A stretch of DNA of 16,424 nucleotides, from NCBI GenBank assembly GCA_027491945.1, contig JAOZFZ010000003.1, forward strand, positions 1 through 16,424, in the 5' to 3' direction. Positions 7,457 to 13,849 of this stretch are shown here, in pieces. The DNA comes from Thermoproteota archaeon (GTDB lineage: Archaea > Thermoproteota > Korarchaeia > JAOZGF01 > JAOZFZ01). The notes under the pieces were generated by a model, which was not told the origin of the DNA, ran no database searches, and worked only from the letters and a program-made list of their open reading frames with translations. How positions within the stretch are numbered: position 1 is the first letter of the stretch; each line of letters begins with the position of its first letter. Made by a program: the position numbers and the translations under genes.

Positions 7457-8584
7457 ATGTCTAATCAAGGTAGCGGTGCAAAGACCCGTATAATGAGCGA
7501 CTACATAATCTTGGCAGAAAAAAAGAGCAGAAAAGAGCTCCTGGACAGTCTCCTTAAGGAAATATTTGAACGTGTGCTTAGACAAGCTGAGCAAGGAGAA
7601 AACCCTTTCCTAGAAATACCGGAGCGGAGCAAGAACACGATCGTGTATGACGAGAAAAGAGACCTGATTCTGCTCAAGAAGCTACTCTACAGGAGGGATT
7701 TTCTAAACCTGAAGAACGTGAGAAAGTTCACTCAAACTCTGGCTATAGCCTCAACGATAGTTGAGCTCTTAAGAAGGGGGATACATGCACAACTCAGGGA
7801 TGTCTTTTACACAAGGGCCTACATCTTCAACTCGCAGAGGGAATCAGACGATATAATTGAAGATCTAGCAGCAATGACAGGTGTTTATCGCGAAAGTCTT
7901 GGTGTTATCGCCAGCGCAAAGGGGGTCTGCGTTGGGGATATAAGGATTAGAGATAGAGGAGATCTGATTGATTGTTCAAGGTTGGGCACTGGCGGCTGGT
8001 CAATAACTCCCCTAGTTGAAGAGGTAGAGTTTATAGATGTAAACGCAGAATTCGTTCTTGTTGTGGAAAAGGATGCTGCCTTTTTCAGGCTGGTTGAAGA
8101 CAAGTTCTGGAAGAAGCATAAATGCATCCTTATTACAGGCAAGGGTCAAGCTGATATAGCCACACGGAGATTTGTAAAGAGATTAAGGGATGAGCTAGAC
8201 CTCCCAGTTTTTATGCTAGTGGATAGTGACCCTTACGGGTTCTATATAGCAAGCGTTTACAAGCGTGGTTCAATAACTCTCTCATTTGATTCTTTAAGAC
8301 TAGCAACCCGCGACGCCAAACTTCTTGGTCTTCTACCGAGCGACCTCGACAAGTACGAAATACCTAAATACGCTAGGTTAAAGATGACAGAGGCTGACGT
8401 GAAAAGACTCCTTGAGATAAGAAAGTACGCATGGTTCCAAGATGAGCGTTACCAAAAGGAGTTCGAACTTATGCTTAAGAGGGGAGAGAAGGCCGAAGTG
8501 CAAGCTCTCTGTTCAAAGGATATAACCTACCTCTCTGACACGTATGTGCCCAGAAAGCTAGAGGAGGAGGATTGGTTAGAGTAA
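7457..8584 (+). CDS. top6A: DNA topoisomerase VI subunit A (Spo11-like)
   Basis: This 375-residue catalytic subunit makes the transient double-strand break. The winged-helix (CAP-like) domain carries the catalytic tyrosine, most likely Y118 in LRDVFYTRAY, followed by QRESDDIIEDL. The Toprim domain has E204 (VVEKDAAFF) and D256/D258 in LVDSDPYG, which bind Mg2+. The order and length match archaeal Top6A and the meiotic protein Spo11. The ATG follows the subunit B stop by 8 nt, with GGGTGA overlapping that stop as ribosome site; M13 is a less likely start. The last 58 bp overlap the convergent dephospho-CoA kinase gene. Confidence 0.97.
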   Translation: MSNQGSGAKTRIMSDYIILAEKKSRKELLDSLLKEIFERVLRQAEQGENPFLEIPERSKNTIVYDEKRDLILLKKLLYRRDFLNLKNVRKFTQTLAIASTIVELLRRGIHAQLRDVFYTRAYIFNSQRESDDIIEDLAAMTGVYRESLGVIASAKGVCVGDIRIRDRGDLIDCSRLGTGGWSITPLVEEVEFIDVNAEFVLVVEKDAAFFRLVEDKFWKKHKCILITGKGQADIATRRFVKRLRDELDLPVFMLVDSDPYGFYIASVYKRGSITLSFDSLRLATRDAKLLGLLPSDLDKYEIPKYARLKMTEADVKRLLEIRKYAWFQDERYQKEFELMLKRGEKAEVQALCSKDITYLSDTYVPRKLEEEDWLE

Positions 8585-9096
8585 TTCTCTACCTCTTCGA
8601 ACTTGGCTAAAAGCATTTTAGCCCTTTTCTTCACCTCCTTGGTAACTCTAAATGCAACCATTCCCTCTCTAGGCTGCCCATATATCATTATAACCCCTTC
8701 ATCGCTCAATATAGCGACTGGAAAACCCAGCAGGTCTTCTTCTCCATCGACGATTAGGCAAACCCTCTTGCCCTCCTTAACAATCTCAAAGGCCTTCTTC
8801 ACAGCACACCAAGCATCAGCCGTTATGTAGCCAGCTGGATTTCTCACTCTCAGCACTAGGTACTCAGGGGGAGTTAAAAATTCAAATTTTCTCCTCTCTA
8901 CTTTTCCATCAATTATCATGATATGGGGGTACACGCCACTTTTGATTGCTAGACTTGACACAAAGTCTCCGACTGTAACCAAACATGCTTCGTCTAAACC
9001 TGGCACTTCAGCGAACGACCTGTAAATATCCCCCTTTGGCTCTCTAACCTTCTCTGCGACGGCTGAATCAGTTAACCTATAGCTTCTAAACCTCAA
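8527..9096 (-). CDS. GTP-dependent dephospho-CoA kinase (DUF359 family)
   Basis: This 189-residue protein belongs to the archaeal family (Pfam DUF359) shown to phosphorylate dephospho-CoA with GTP, the last step of CoA synthesis. Family motifs are LVTVGDFVSS (about 39-48), MIIDGKVERR (about 60-69), IVDGEEDLLGFP (115-126) and IYGQPREGMV (138-147). The start is TTG, 4 nt after the stop of the DHPS-like gene, with GGGG about 7 nt upstream, so it is the third gene of a cofactor operon. The tail beyond the conserved core is odd: a serine-rich stretch (NQSSSSSFLG) that lies wholly in the 58-bp overlap with top6A and is probably not functional protein. Confidence 0.88.
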   Translation of the reverse strand: MRFRSYRLTDSAVAEKVREPKGDIYRSFAEVPGLDEACLVTVGDFVSSLAIKSGVYPHIMIIDGKVERRKFEFLTPPEYLVLRVRNPAGYITADAWCAVKKAFEIVKEGKRVCLIVDGEEDLLGFPVAILSDEGVIMIYGQPREGMVAFRVTKEVKKRAKMLLAKFEEVENYSNQSSSSSFLGTYVSER

Positions 9097-9100
9097 AGAC

Positions 9101-10312
9101 TTACCCCGCCATTATCCTCTCTATTAATTCGGCTATTATAGGTAGGTTAAATGCTTGGCTCTTCAAACTAGCCAAAGCCCTCTTCAGCTGCCTCTCTGTA
9201 GCCATTATTACAGCATCGGTGCGACCTACCTTAAAGTCGATGACATCCCGATGTACTGCCACTTCACCCCCAAGAGCTAAAAAGGTCTGTTTAAGTATTA
9301 AGGCATCTGAGGGCGTTAGGTTTCGCAGGAGAAGGATGTGGAATAAACCTTTATCTACCATTTTCATCGCTTGCGAGGAATCTATACCGACCTGTTCAAT
9401 GACATGTGAGATGTCGCCTTTATCCCTGAGGAAACTTAGCTCTTCGATCTCTATATCCCCCACCGAGAAATGGCTCAGTTTTTTTCTCGTAGCCTCTGCA
9501 ACCCTAATAGCCTCTACGGTTTCTTTCACATCGTGAGTCCTGATTACATGTGCACCGTTATAAACGGCGATGGCTGCCGCCCCTATTGACCCATAAAGCC
9601 TTTTTTCCGGAGGAACATCCCCAAGCAGTCTTCCGATGAAGTTTTTCCTCGATGCTGAAACCATAATTGGTCTACCTAACGTGTAAAGCCTTCTTAGACT
9701 AGCTATTATCTCTACATCGCACTTCACAGGTTTCCCAAACCCTATGCCGGGATCCACCACTATTTTTTTCGGTTTAACGCCGGCTCTAACAGCCTTATTT
9801 ATGCTGTTGGAAAGGGCCTCTCTTATCTTATTGATTGAGCACAAATCTCCAGGTTCCTTATTGTATGCCATAAGAATGACGGAGCCGTCATACTCCGCCA
9901 CAACCCGCGCCATCTCTTCATCCCGATTAAAACCGCTAACATCGTTGATTATCTCTGCCCCCAAGCTCAAAGCAAGCTCTGCAACTTCAGATCTCTGTGT
10001 ATCCACTGAAATAGGGATCTCAACGCAGTCTTGCAACACCCTCAATGCCCTTTTTATCAATCTTTTTTCCTCTTCAATGCTTATGCTTTCCCTCTTCCCA
10101 TATATGGTCACGGGTGCAGTTGAAACAGCACCTATATCAATAAAACTCGCTCCTTGCTGTTGGTATGCCAGACCCGCCTCCCTTATCTCGCTCTCTTCTA
10201 TCTTCACAGACCTCTTATAAAAGGATCCGCGGCTAAGGTTTATTATAGCAGCAACTGCGACCGAATGGCCTTCTCCGACAATTATCCCTCCAAGTTCTCC
10301 CTCTATGATCAT
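9101..10312 (-). CDS. folP: Dihydropteroate synthase-like protein with C-terminal extension
   Basis: This 403-residue protein begins with a TIM-barrel pterin-binding domain (residues about 15-275). Its motifs follow dihydropteroate synthase: INLSRGSF (N25), DIGAVSTAP (59-67), SVDTQRSEV (102-110), NDVSGF (123-128), DPGIGFGK (187-194), SRKNFIG (221-227) and RTHDV (258-262). It would join a pterin diphosphate to p-aminobenzoate, or to a ribofuranosyl-aminobenzene phosphate if the organism makes methanopterin. The first motif is relaxed compared with the common DIGGESTRP. A further 120 residues include LKQTFLALGGEVAVHRDV, a domain also known on long DHPS-like proteins. The ATG overlaps the preceding PTPS stop by 1 nt (TGATG), implying translational coupling. 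Confidence 0.85.
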   Translation of the reverse strand: MIIEGELGGIIVGEGHSVAVAAIINLSRGSFYKRSVKIEESEIREAGLAYQQQGASFIDIGAVSTAPVTIYGKRESISIEEEKRLIKRALRVLQDCVEIPISVDTQRSEVAELALSLGAEIINDVSGFNRDEEMARVVAEYDGSVILMAYNKEPGDLCSINKIREALSNSINKAVRAGVKPKKIVVDPGIGFGKPVKCDVEIIASLRRLYTLGRPIMVSASRKNFIGRLLGDVPPEKRLYGSIGAAAIAVYNGAHVIRTHDVKETVEAIRVAEATRKKLSHFSVGDIEIEELSFLRDKGDISHVIEQVGIDSSQAMKMVDKGLFHILLLRNLTPSDALILKQTFLALGGEVAVHRDVIDFKVGRTDAVIMATERQLKRALASLKSQAFNLPIIAELIERIMAG

Positions 10313-10782
10313 CAGTCATCAACCAGTTTCTTTGAAAGTACAACATAGCTTGTAGGCGACTCGTATACCTCAACTCTCACCTCCTCAGCCTCTATAGCCA
10401 CCTTTACCCCCTCAAAAACCCATTTAGCGATCTCCTCCGCTGTTGTATTTTGTGTTGGAAGTGCAACGACATCTTTAACCGGAAATAGATACTTTCTCCC
10501 CTCTATATCTAAGTGAATCCTTCCGTTCTTCTTCACAATCTTAACATCGGGATTTGCAGAGGGTACCAGCACCTTATGATCCACTCTCTCAAGGAGAGTT
10601 TGCAATACCTCTTTTAAGTATGTGAAATCGACCACCATTCCATGCCTATCCAGCCTTTTTCGACCCACGCAAAGACTGACTTGATAGTTATGGCCATGGA
10701 CGGGCTCCCATTTTCCTTTTGTCTTCACGGTGTGGGCTGCTGAAAACTGAGCTCTAACGCACGCATAGTACACCCCGCTCAC
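10312..10782 (-). CDS. 6-pyruvoyltetrahydropterin synthase family (PTPS-III-like)
   Basis: This 156-residue member of the PTPS/QueD family acts on dihydroneopterin triphosphate. The zinc ligands are H17 (FSAAH), H29 and H31 (HGHNY). Catalytic D68/H69 are in VDHKVL and E141 is in VYESPTSYV. The cysteine normally found four residues before HGH is absent; instead E26 lies three residues before it (KWEPVHGH). That pattern is described for PTPS-III enzymes, which cut the side chain to give 6-hydroxymethyl-dihydropterin and so replace FolB. Overlap with the DHPS-like gene supports a folate or pterin role. About 25 extra residues (about 77-107) are inserted before QNTTAEE. The start is GTG at 10782, 5 nt after GGAG; TTG at 10785 is an alternative. 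Confidence 0.85.
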   Translation of the reverse strand: MSGVYYACVRAQFSAAHTVKTKGKWEPVHGHNYQVSLCVGRKRLDRHGMVVDFTYLKEVLQTLLERVDHKVLVPSANPDVKIVKKNGRIHLDIEGRKYLFPVKDVVALPTQNTTAEEIAKWVFEGVKVAIEAEEVRVEVYESPTSYVVLSKKLVDD

Positions 10783-10810
10783 CAAATCTCCATTGCTGCA
10801 CCCTTTAACA

Positions 10811-10828
10811 TAAATTTAATTTATAGCT
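10811..10828. promoter_or_regulatory. Shared AT-rich divergent promoter region
   Basis: The AT-rich core (TAAATTTAATTTATAG) lies between the PTPS gene on the minus strand and the UbiA gene on the plus strand. Read either way it offers a TATA-like box. On the minus strand it is about 25 nt before the GGAG ribosome site of PTPS. On the plus strand a leader of about 28 nt would precede the UbiA start. This is inferred from position and composition. Confidence 0.4.
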
Positions 10829-10875
10829 AGAGCCGCTCACTAAAGCCCCGGTTAGAATCTCGGAGGTCTGAAGAG

Positions 10876-11742
10876 TTGGGGGTCAAAACCATACTTAAGG
10901 GCTACTGGGACCTCTTTAGACTCGATCATGGGCTTATGGTTGGCCTTGGAGTCCTTATAGGGGCTTTCTCATCCGGCTTTATAGGCGTGGCATCTAATTT
11001 GGCTGCTGGTTTTCTTATCGCCCTCTTGCTGGAGATGGGGACATTTGCTCTAAACGACTACTTCGACTATGAAATAGATAGAAGAAATGAACGGTTTGAT
11101 AGGCCTCTCGTACGGGGAGACCTCAGCAGAAGGGCCGCCTTCATCTCCTTCTTCTTCACGTCATGTTTGGCCTTGCTTCTAACCTCAACACTAAATGTTG
11201 GAGCGAAGATCTTTACTTACATCGTGTTCATTCTTGCCGTCTTGTATGACTGGAAGCTGAAACGCGTTAAATGTATTGGGAACATCTATGTTGCGTTTAC
11301 GATGGCAGCTCCCTTCATTTTTGGCAGTTTATTGACGACCGGGGGCCTTAAGTCAACCCCGCTTCTTTTTTCCTTCATGGCCTTTTTGGCCGGATTGGGA
11401 AGAGAAGTAATGAAGGATGTCTTAGACATTAGGGGAGACGCCATGCTGGGTGTTGCTTCTATTCCCCAGCTAGTCGGTCGGGGTAAATCCCTAAAGTTGG
11501 CTGCGGTGCTTAATATCATGGCCATTCTTTTAAGTCCCCTACCTCTCCTTTTACCTAGCTCTCCCTGTTATTTAGACGCCCTGTACGGTGTACCAGTTAG
11601 TGTAACCGATCTCATTCTCTTCTACATAGCTGTCCTCCTTTTTAAAGGGGCTGGTGATGATGCGCTTAAGGCTCTACGTAAGCTTTCCCTTCTCGCCTTC
11701 TCTATGGCGCTAATCGGCTTTTTACTCGGCTCAATATGCTAA
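10876..11742 (+). CDS. UbiA prenyltransferase, probable digeranylgeranylglyceryl phosphate synthase
   Basis: This 288-residue membrane prenyltransferase has eight to nine hydrophobic segments. The two Asp-rich motifs that bind Mg-diphosphate are NDYFDYEID (residues 60-68) and KDVLDIRGD (180-188). DRPLVRGDLSRR after the first motif, and GNIYVAFTMAAPFIFGS and GREVMKD before the second, are the pattern of archaeal DGGGP synthase. That enzyme adds the second geranylgeranyl chain to glycerol-1-phosphate lipid. Other UbiA members (quinone or heme side-chain enzymes) are possible but fit less well. It starts at TTG 8 nt after a perfect GGAGGT at 10862-10867. It ends 13 nt from the 3' end of the tRNA on the other strand. 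G1P dehydrogenase at 15709 serves the same lipid pathway. Confidence 0.82.
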   Translation: MGVKTILKGYWDLFRLDHGLMVGLGVLIGAFSSGFIGVASNLAAGFLIALLLEMGTFALNDYFDYEIDRRNERFDRPLVRGDLSRRAAFISFFFTSCLALLLTSTLNVGAKIFTYIVFILAVLYDWKLKRVKCIGNIYVAFTMAAPFIFGSLLTTGGLKSTPLLFSFMAFLAGLGREVMKDVLDIRGDAMLGVASIPQLVGRGKSLKLAAVLNIMAILLSPLPLLLPSSPCYLDALYGVPVSVTDLILFYIAVLLFKGAGDDALKALRKLSLLAFSMALIGFLLGSIC

Positions 11743-11791
11743 AACTAACCTTTAGTGGGCCGGGTGGGATTCGAACCCACGACCACCGCCC

Positions 11792-11809
11792 CTTTGACGC
11801 TAACATGGT
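11792..11809 (-). other. tRNA intron 2, anticodon loop (37/38)
   Basis: This 18-nt insertion is at the canonical position. TTGA (32-35) pairs with TCAA in the intron, with bulges CG|A and AG|G. The helix can also be read as an unbroken 6-bp TTGACG/CGTCAA, so the inner bulge is relaxed. Confidence 0.75.
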
Positions 11810-11826
11810 CGTCAAGGCGGCATCAT

Positions 11827-11847
11827 ATCTGGGCGCTAAGCACGGCA
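11827..11847 (-). other. tRNA intron 1, in the D-loop
   Basis: This 21-nt insertion follows T20a and precedes A21. CTGG of the D-loop pairs with CCAG inside the insertion. The bulges are TT|T on the 5' side and AT|A on the 3' side, and the D-stem forms the outer helix. The inner part can fold as GTGC-TTA-GCGC. Removal restores a standard D-loop with the GG pair at 18-19. Confidence 0.75.
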
Positions 11848-11889
11848 AACCAGCTAGACCACCGGCCCTCAGTGTACAAGCACCGTTAT

Positions 11890-11899
11890 GTTTTTAAAG
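11890..11899 (-). promoter_or_regulatory. TATA box of the tRNA-Val gene
   Basis: CTTTAAAAAC on the minus strand is centred about 26 nt before the mature 5' end of the tRNA, the standard archaeal spacing. It lies just after the end of the Rpo8 candidate gene and would allow separate transcription. Confidence 0.6.
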
Positions 11900-11924
11900 T
11901 TTACATGGGCTGTAGCAGCCTGCT

Positions 11925-12296
11925 CTACTTCTTTGGGTTTACTGATAGGTAGTATGTCTCCCCCTCCCTTATATCTAGTTTTGGTGCTTCCCTCAACCTG
12001 AACTGTGCAAGTAACCCTCCAAACGTTACTATAAATCTTTTCTCGTCATACTTCCTAAGTAATTCCCCCTTCATCAGTATTCTTCTCTCTACCCTTAATT
12101 CCGGTTTTTTTGTCCCCAAAATGATCGTATACTGCTCGTTATGGTGTAGATGCGGAAGTATCTGCTCGGGGATGTCTAGGACTATCTCGCCCTTCTCCAA
12201 CTTAAAATAACACCGAAAGATTTTTCTAAACCTACTTAACTGGATCTGTTCAAGCTTCGCACTAAATTCCTCCTCATCAGGCAAGTTCAGCACCAC
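11925..12296 (-). CDS. Probable RNA polymerase subunit Rpo8 (Rpb8/RpoG)
   Basis: This 123-residue acidic-to-basic beta-rich protein is assigned by its C-terminal half: RFIVTFGGLLAQF (residues 87-99, GGLL at 93-96) followed by DIREGETYYLSV (108-119). That resembles the Rpb8 ending, in which a strand with (Y/F)GGLL is followed by a V/Y-Y-L strand. In the middle, LDIPEQILPHLHHNEQYTIIL (40-60) matches the segment of Rpb8 that describes a diphosphate-free OB-fold strand pair. Rpb8 counterparts are known in Crenarchaeota and Korarchaeota and absent from Euryarchaeota. The start is GTG with GAGGA 7 nt upstream; a second GTG follows directly. The nearest neighbour on the strand is the tRNA gene. The identification rests on pattern recognition and length, so an unrelated OB-fold protein is possible. 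Confidence 0.65.
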   Translation of the reverse strand: MVLNLPDEEEFSAKLEQIQLSRFRKIFRCYFKLEKGEIVLDIPEQILPHLHHNEQYTIILGTKKPELRVERRILMKGELLRKYDEKRFIVTFGGLLAQFRLREAPKLDIREGETYYLSVNPKK

Positions 12297-12335
12297 GCTG
12301 AAGTCCTCAGCTTAGAGCTGGGTAAGTTATTATTG

Positions 12336-12343
12336 TATAAAAA
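12336..12343 (+). promoter_or_regulatory. TATA box upstream of uppS
   Basis: TATAAAAA ends 29 nt before the uppS ATG. Transcription would begin close to GGATGGAG, giving a very short leader or a nearly leaderless mRNA. Confidence 0.5.
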
Positions 12344-12372
12344 CTTAATCTGGCAGATGGGGATGGAGCGAA

Positions 12373-13182
12373 ATGTTTAAAGCTGCCCTGCGCGGCAGGT
12401 TACTATCCTTCATTTATAGGGTATCCTATACCTTTGGAAAACCGATATATGAGAGGTATCTGATTTCAGAGGTCAGAAATAACAACCTCCCGAACCATAT
12501 AGGCATAATCTTAGACGGAAACCGAAGATATGCCGAGAGCAGAAAAAGAGAGCCATGGTGGGGACACGAACAGGGTGCTAAGAAACTAGAGGAGGTTCTA
12601 AGGTGGTGCCTTGACCTGGGTATAAAGTATGTGACAGTCTATGCCTTTTCATCAGAGAATCTCAGGAGGTCCAAGAGGGAGGTCCTAAAGCTCTTTGAGC
12701 TGTTCAAGAGAAAGCTTTTAGAGGCTGCAGACGCCGAAATCATCCATAAATATCGGGTTAGAATCCGGGTATTGGGAAGAATAGGCTTGTTACCCCCTGA
12801 TCTGCAAGAGGCCATCCATTACGCGCAGGAGAGAACAAAAAATTACAGAGATCACACCTTAGCGGTGTGTTTGCTGTACGGCGGTAGACAGGAGATCGTT
12901 GATGCCGTTAGACAAATAGCGCGTGAGGTGCTTGAGGGGAAGATAAAAGTTGAAGAAATAGATGAGAAGACGGTAGAGAGCTATCTCTACACTGACGGGC
13001 TTCCCGACCCAGATCTCATAATACGAACCTCAGGAGAGGAAAGACTCAGTAACTTTCTGCTTTGGCAATCAGCCTATTCTGAACTCTATTTCTCTGATGT
13101 CCTTTTCCCAGAATTTAGAAAGATAGATCTTCTAAGAGCTATAAGATCATATCAAAATAGGAAGAGAAGGTTTGGAAGGTGA
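12373..13182 (+). CDS. uppS: Cis-prenyltransferase (undecaprenyl/polyprenyl diphosphate synthase type)
   Basis: This 269-residue enzyme extends an allylic diphosphate with isopentenyl units in cis. Family motifs are HIGIILDGNRRYA (42-54, catalytic D48), GHEQGAK (64-70), YAFSSENLRRS (90-100), RTSGEERLSNFLLWQ (218-232) and YSELYF (235-240). A hydrophobic N-terminal region of about 35 residues precedes the catalytic core and may anchor it to the membrane. In archaea such enzymes make the C50-C60 dolichol precursor used as lipid carrier for N-glycans, which links it to AglB at 1823. The ATG start has GGAG 4 nt upstream. The next gene follows closely, so the two are probably co-transcribed. Confidence 0.94.
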   Translation: MFKAALRGRLLSFIYRVSYTFGKPIYERYLISEVRNNNLPNHIGIILDGNRRYAESRKREPWWGHEQGAKKLEEVLRWCLDLGIKYVTVYAFSSENLRRSKREVLKLFELFKRKLLEAADAEIIHKYRVRIRVLGRIGLLPPDLQEAIHYAQERTKNYRDHTLAVCLLYGGRQEIVDAVRQIAREVLEGKIKVEEIDEKTVESYLYTDGLPDPDLIIRTSGEERLSNFLLWQSAYSELYFSDVLFPEFRKIDLLRAIRSYQNRKRRFGR

Positions 13183-13210
13183 AGACCACCCAGCCACGGA
13201 TGGTGAACAT

Positions 13211-13711
13211 ATGCTTAAAGTTAGTAGCTTAAAGAAGCAGGTCAAACAGCTTAAAAGTTTAAAGCAACGTAAGAAGATCTGCCTTATTGTTGATGGTCCA
13301 AACATGTTAAGAAAGGATATTTCAGTCTCTCTTTCAGACATAAGGGTTGTTCTGGGCGAGTTTGGGGCTATAAAAATAGGGGTTGTAATATTAAACAGAA
13401 ACGCTCCAGATAAGCTTGTTGAAGCCATAACCAATCATGGGCTCAAACCCGTAATTTCCGCCGGTGATACGGCTATCACCCTGAGCGTTGTTGCCATGGA
13501 GTTCATTATGAGCCCAAAGTTCGACATTTTTGCCCTTGCCACCCGAAATGCTGTTTTCCTGCCTCTCGTCCTTAAGGCGAAAGAGCGCGGCTTAGAAACC
13601 CTCGTTATAGGGGCGGATCCGGGCTTCAGTGTTGCCCTTCAAAATGCGGCCGACATCGCCGTTAATCTAAGTGCAATCAATAGGGATGGAAGTTCAAGGC
13701 AGGAAGCCTGA
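13211..13711 (+). CDS. NYN-domain (PIN-like) protein of the TIGR00288 type
   Basis: This 166-residue protein has a Lys-rich helical N-terminus (about 1-22). An NYN fold follows: CLIVDGPNMLRKD (24-36, D28), a central ISAGDTAITLSVVAMEF and a C-terminal FALATRNAVFLPLVLKAKERG...VIGADPGFSVALQNAADIAVNL. NYN proteins are Mg-dependent RNases related to PIN domains. D28 is kept, but the acidic residues usually found in GDVDV- and TRDADF-like motifs are T/A and N/V here, so catalysis may be lost. The ATG at 13211 is chosen because GGTGA lies 4 nt before it; the frame remains open to a TTG at 13172 that would overlap uppS by 11 bp. The RNA target and role are unknown. Confidence 0.75.
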   Translation: MLKVSSLKKQVKQLKSLKQRKKICLIVDGPNMLRKDISVSLSDIRVVLGEFGAIKIGVVILNRNAPDKLVEAITNHGLKPVISAGDTAITLSVVAMEFIMSPKFDIFALATRNAVFLPLVLKAKERGLETLVIGADPGFSVALQNAADIAVNLSAINRDGSSRQEA

Positions 13712-13776
13712 CCCTCCAGCTTTATGTCTCAATGGACGAAATAGGATTGGTACATATGACGATAAGCGAAAAATTA

Positions 13777-13788
13777 TTTTAATAAAAG
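13777..13788 (+). promoter_or_regulatory. Possible TATA box upstream of the AAA+ ATPase
   Basis: TTTTAATAAAAG lies about 62 nt before the GTG start in a 138-bp gap. The gap also holds a short inverted repeat (TTGGT at 13816 and ACCAA at 13834), which could be an operator but is too short to assert. Confidence 0.3.
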
Positions 13789-13849
13789 CGCCACTCCCTA
13801 CCCGGACAGTCTCAATTGGTAAGATCACCATCAACCAAATGGTCGGATA

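Larger units (their letters stand above)
11756..11868 (-). tRNA. tRNA-Val(GAC) with two introns
   Basis: The gene spans 113 nt. Acceptor arms GGGCCGG and CCGGCCC pair perfectly. The T-arm is GTGGG-TTCGAAT-CCCAC, the anticodon stem CCGCC/GGCGG, and the discriminator is A; CCA is not encoded. Removing 21 nt from the D-loop (11827-11847) and 18 nt at the canonical 37/38 site (11792-11809) leaves a 74-nt tRNA with a normal D-loop AGCTGGTTA and anticodon loop TTGACGG. The anticodon GAC is at 11811-11813. Both splice sites fit a bulge-helix-bulge: a 4-bp central helix (CTGG/CCAG and TTGA/TCAA) with 3-nt bulges cut after the second base. G37 is unusual for tRNA-Val. If the anticodon intron were cut two nucleotides earlier, the anticodon would read GAA, but the body, A73 and the GGGC acceptor favour Val. 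Confidence 0.85.

Noticed and set aside
11755..11952. 65-codon plus-strand ORF beginning MGRVGFEPTT
   Set aside because: It is the antisense reading of the tRNA T-arm, a well-known false protein, and runs through the tRNA gene.
13816..13838. TTGGT/ACCAA inverted repeat before the ATPase gene
   Set aside because: Five-base arms with a 13-nt loop are too weak to call an operator.
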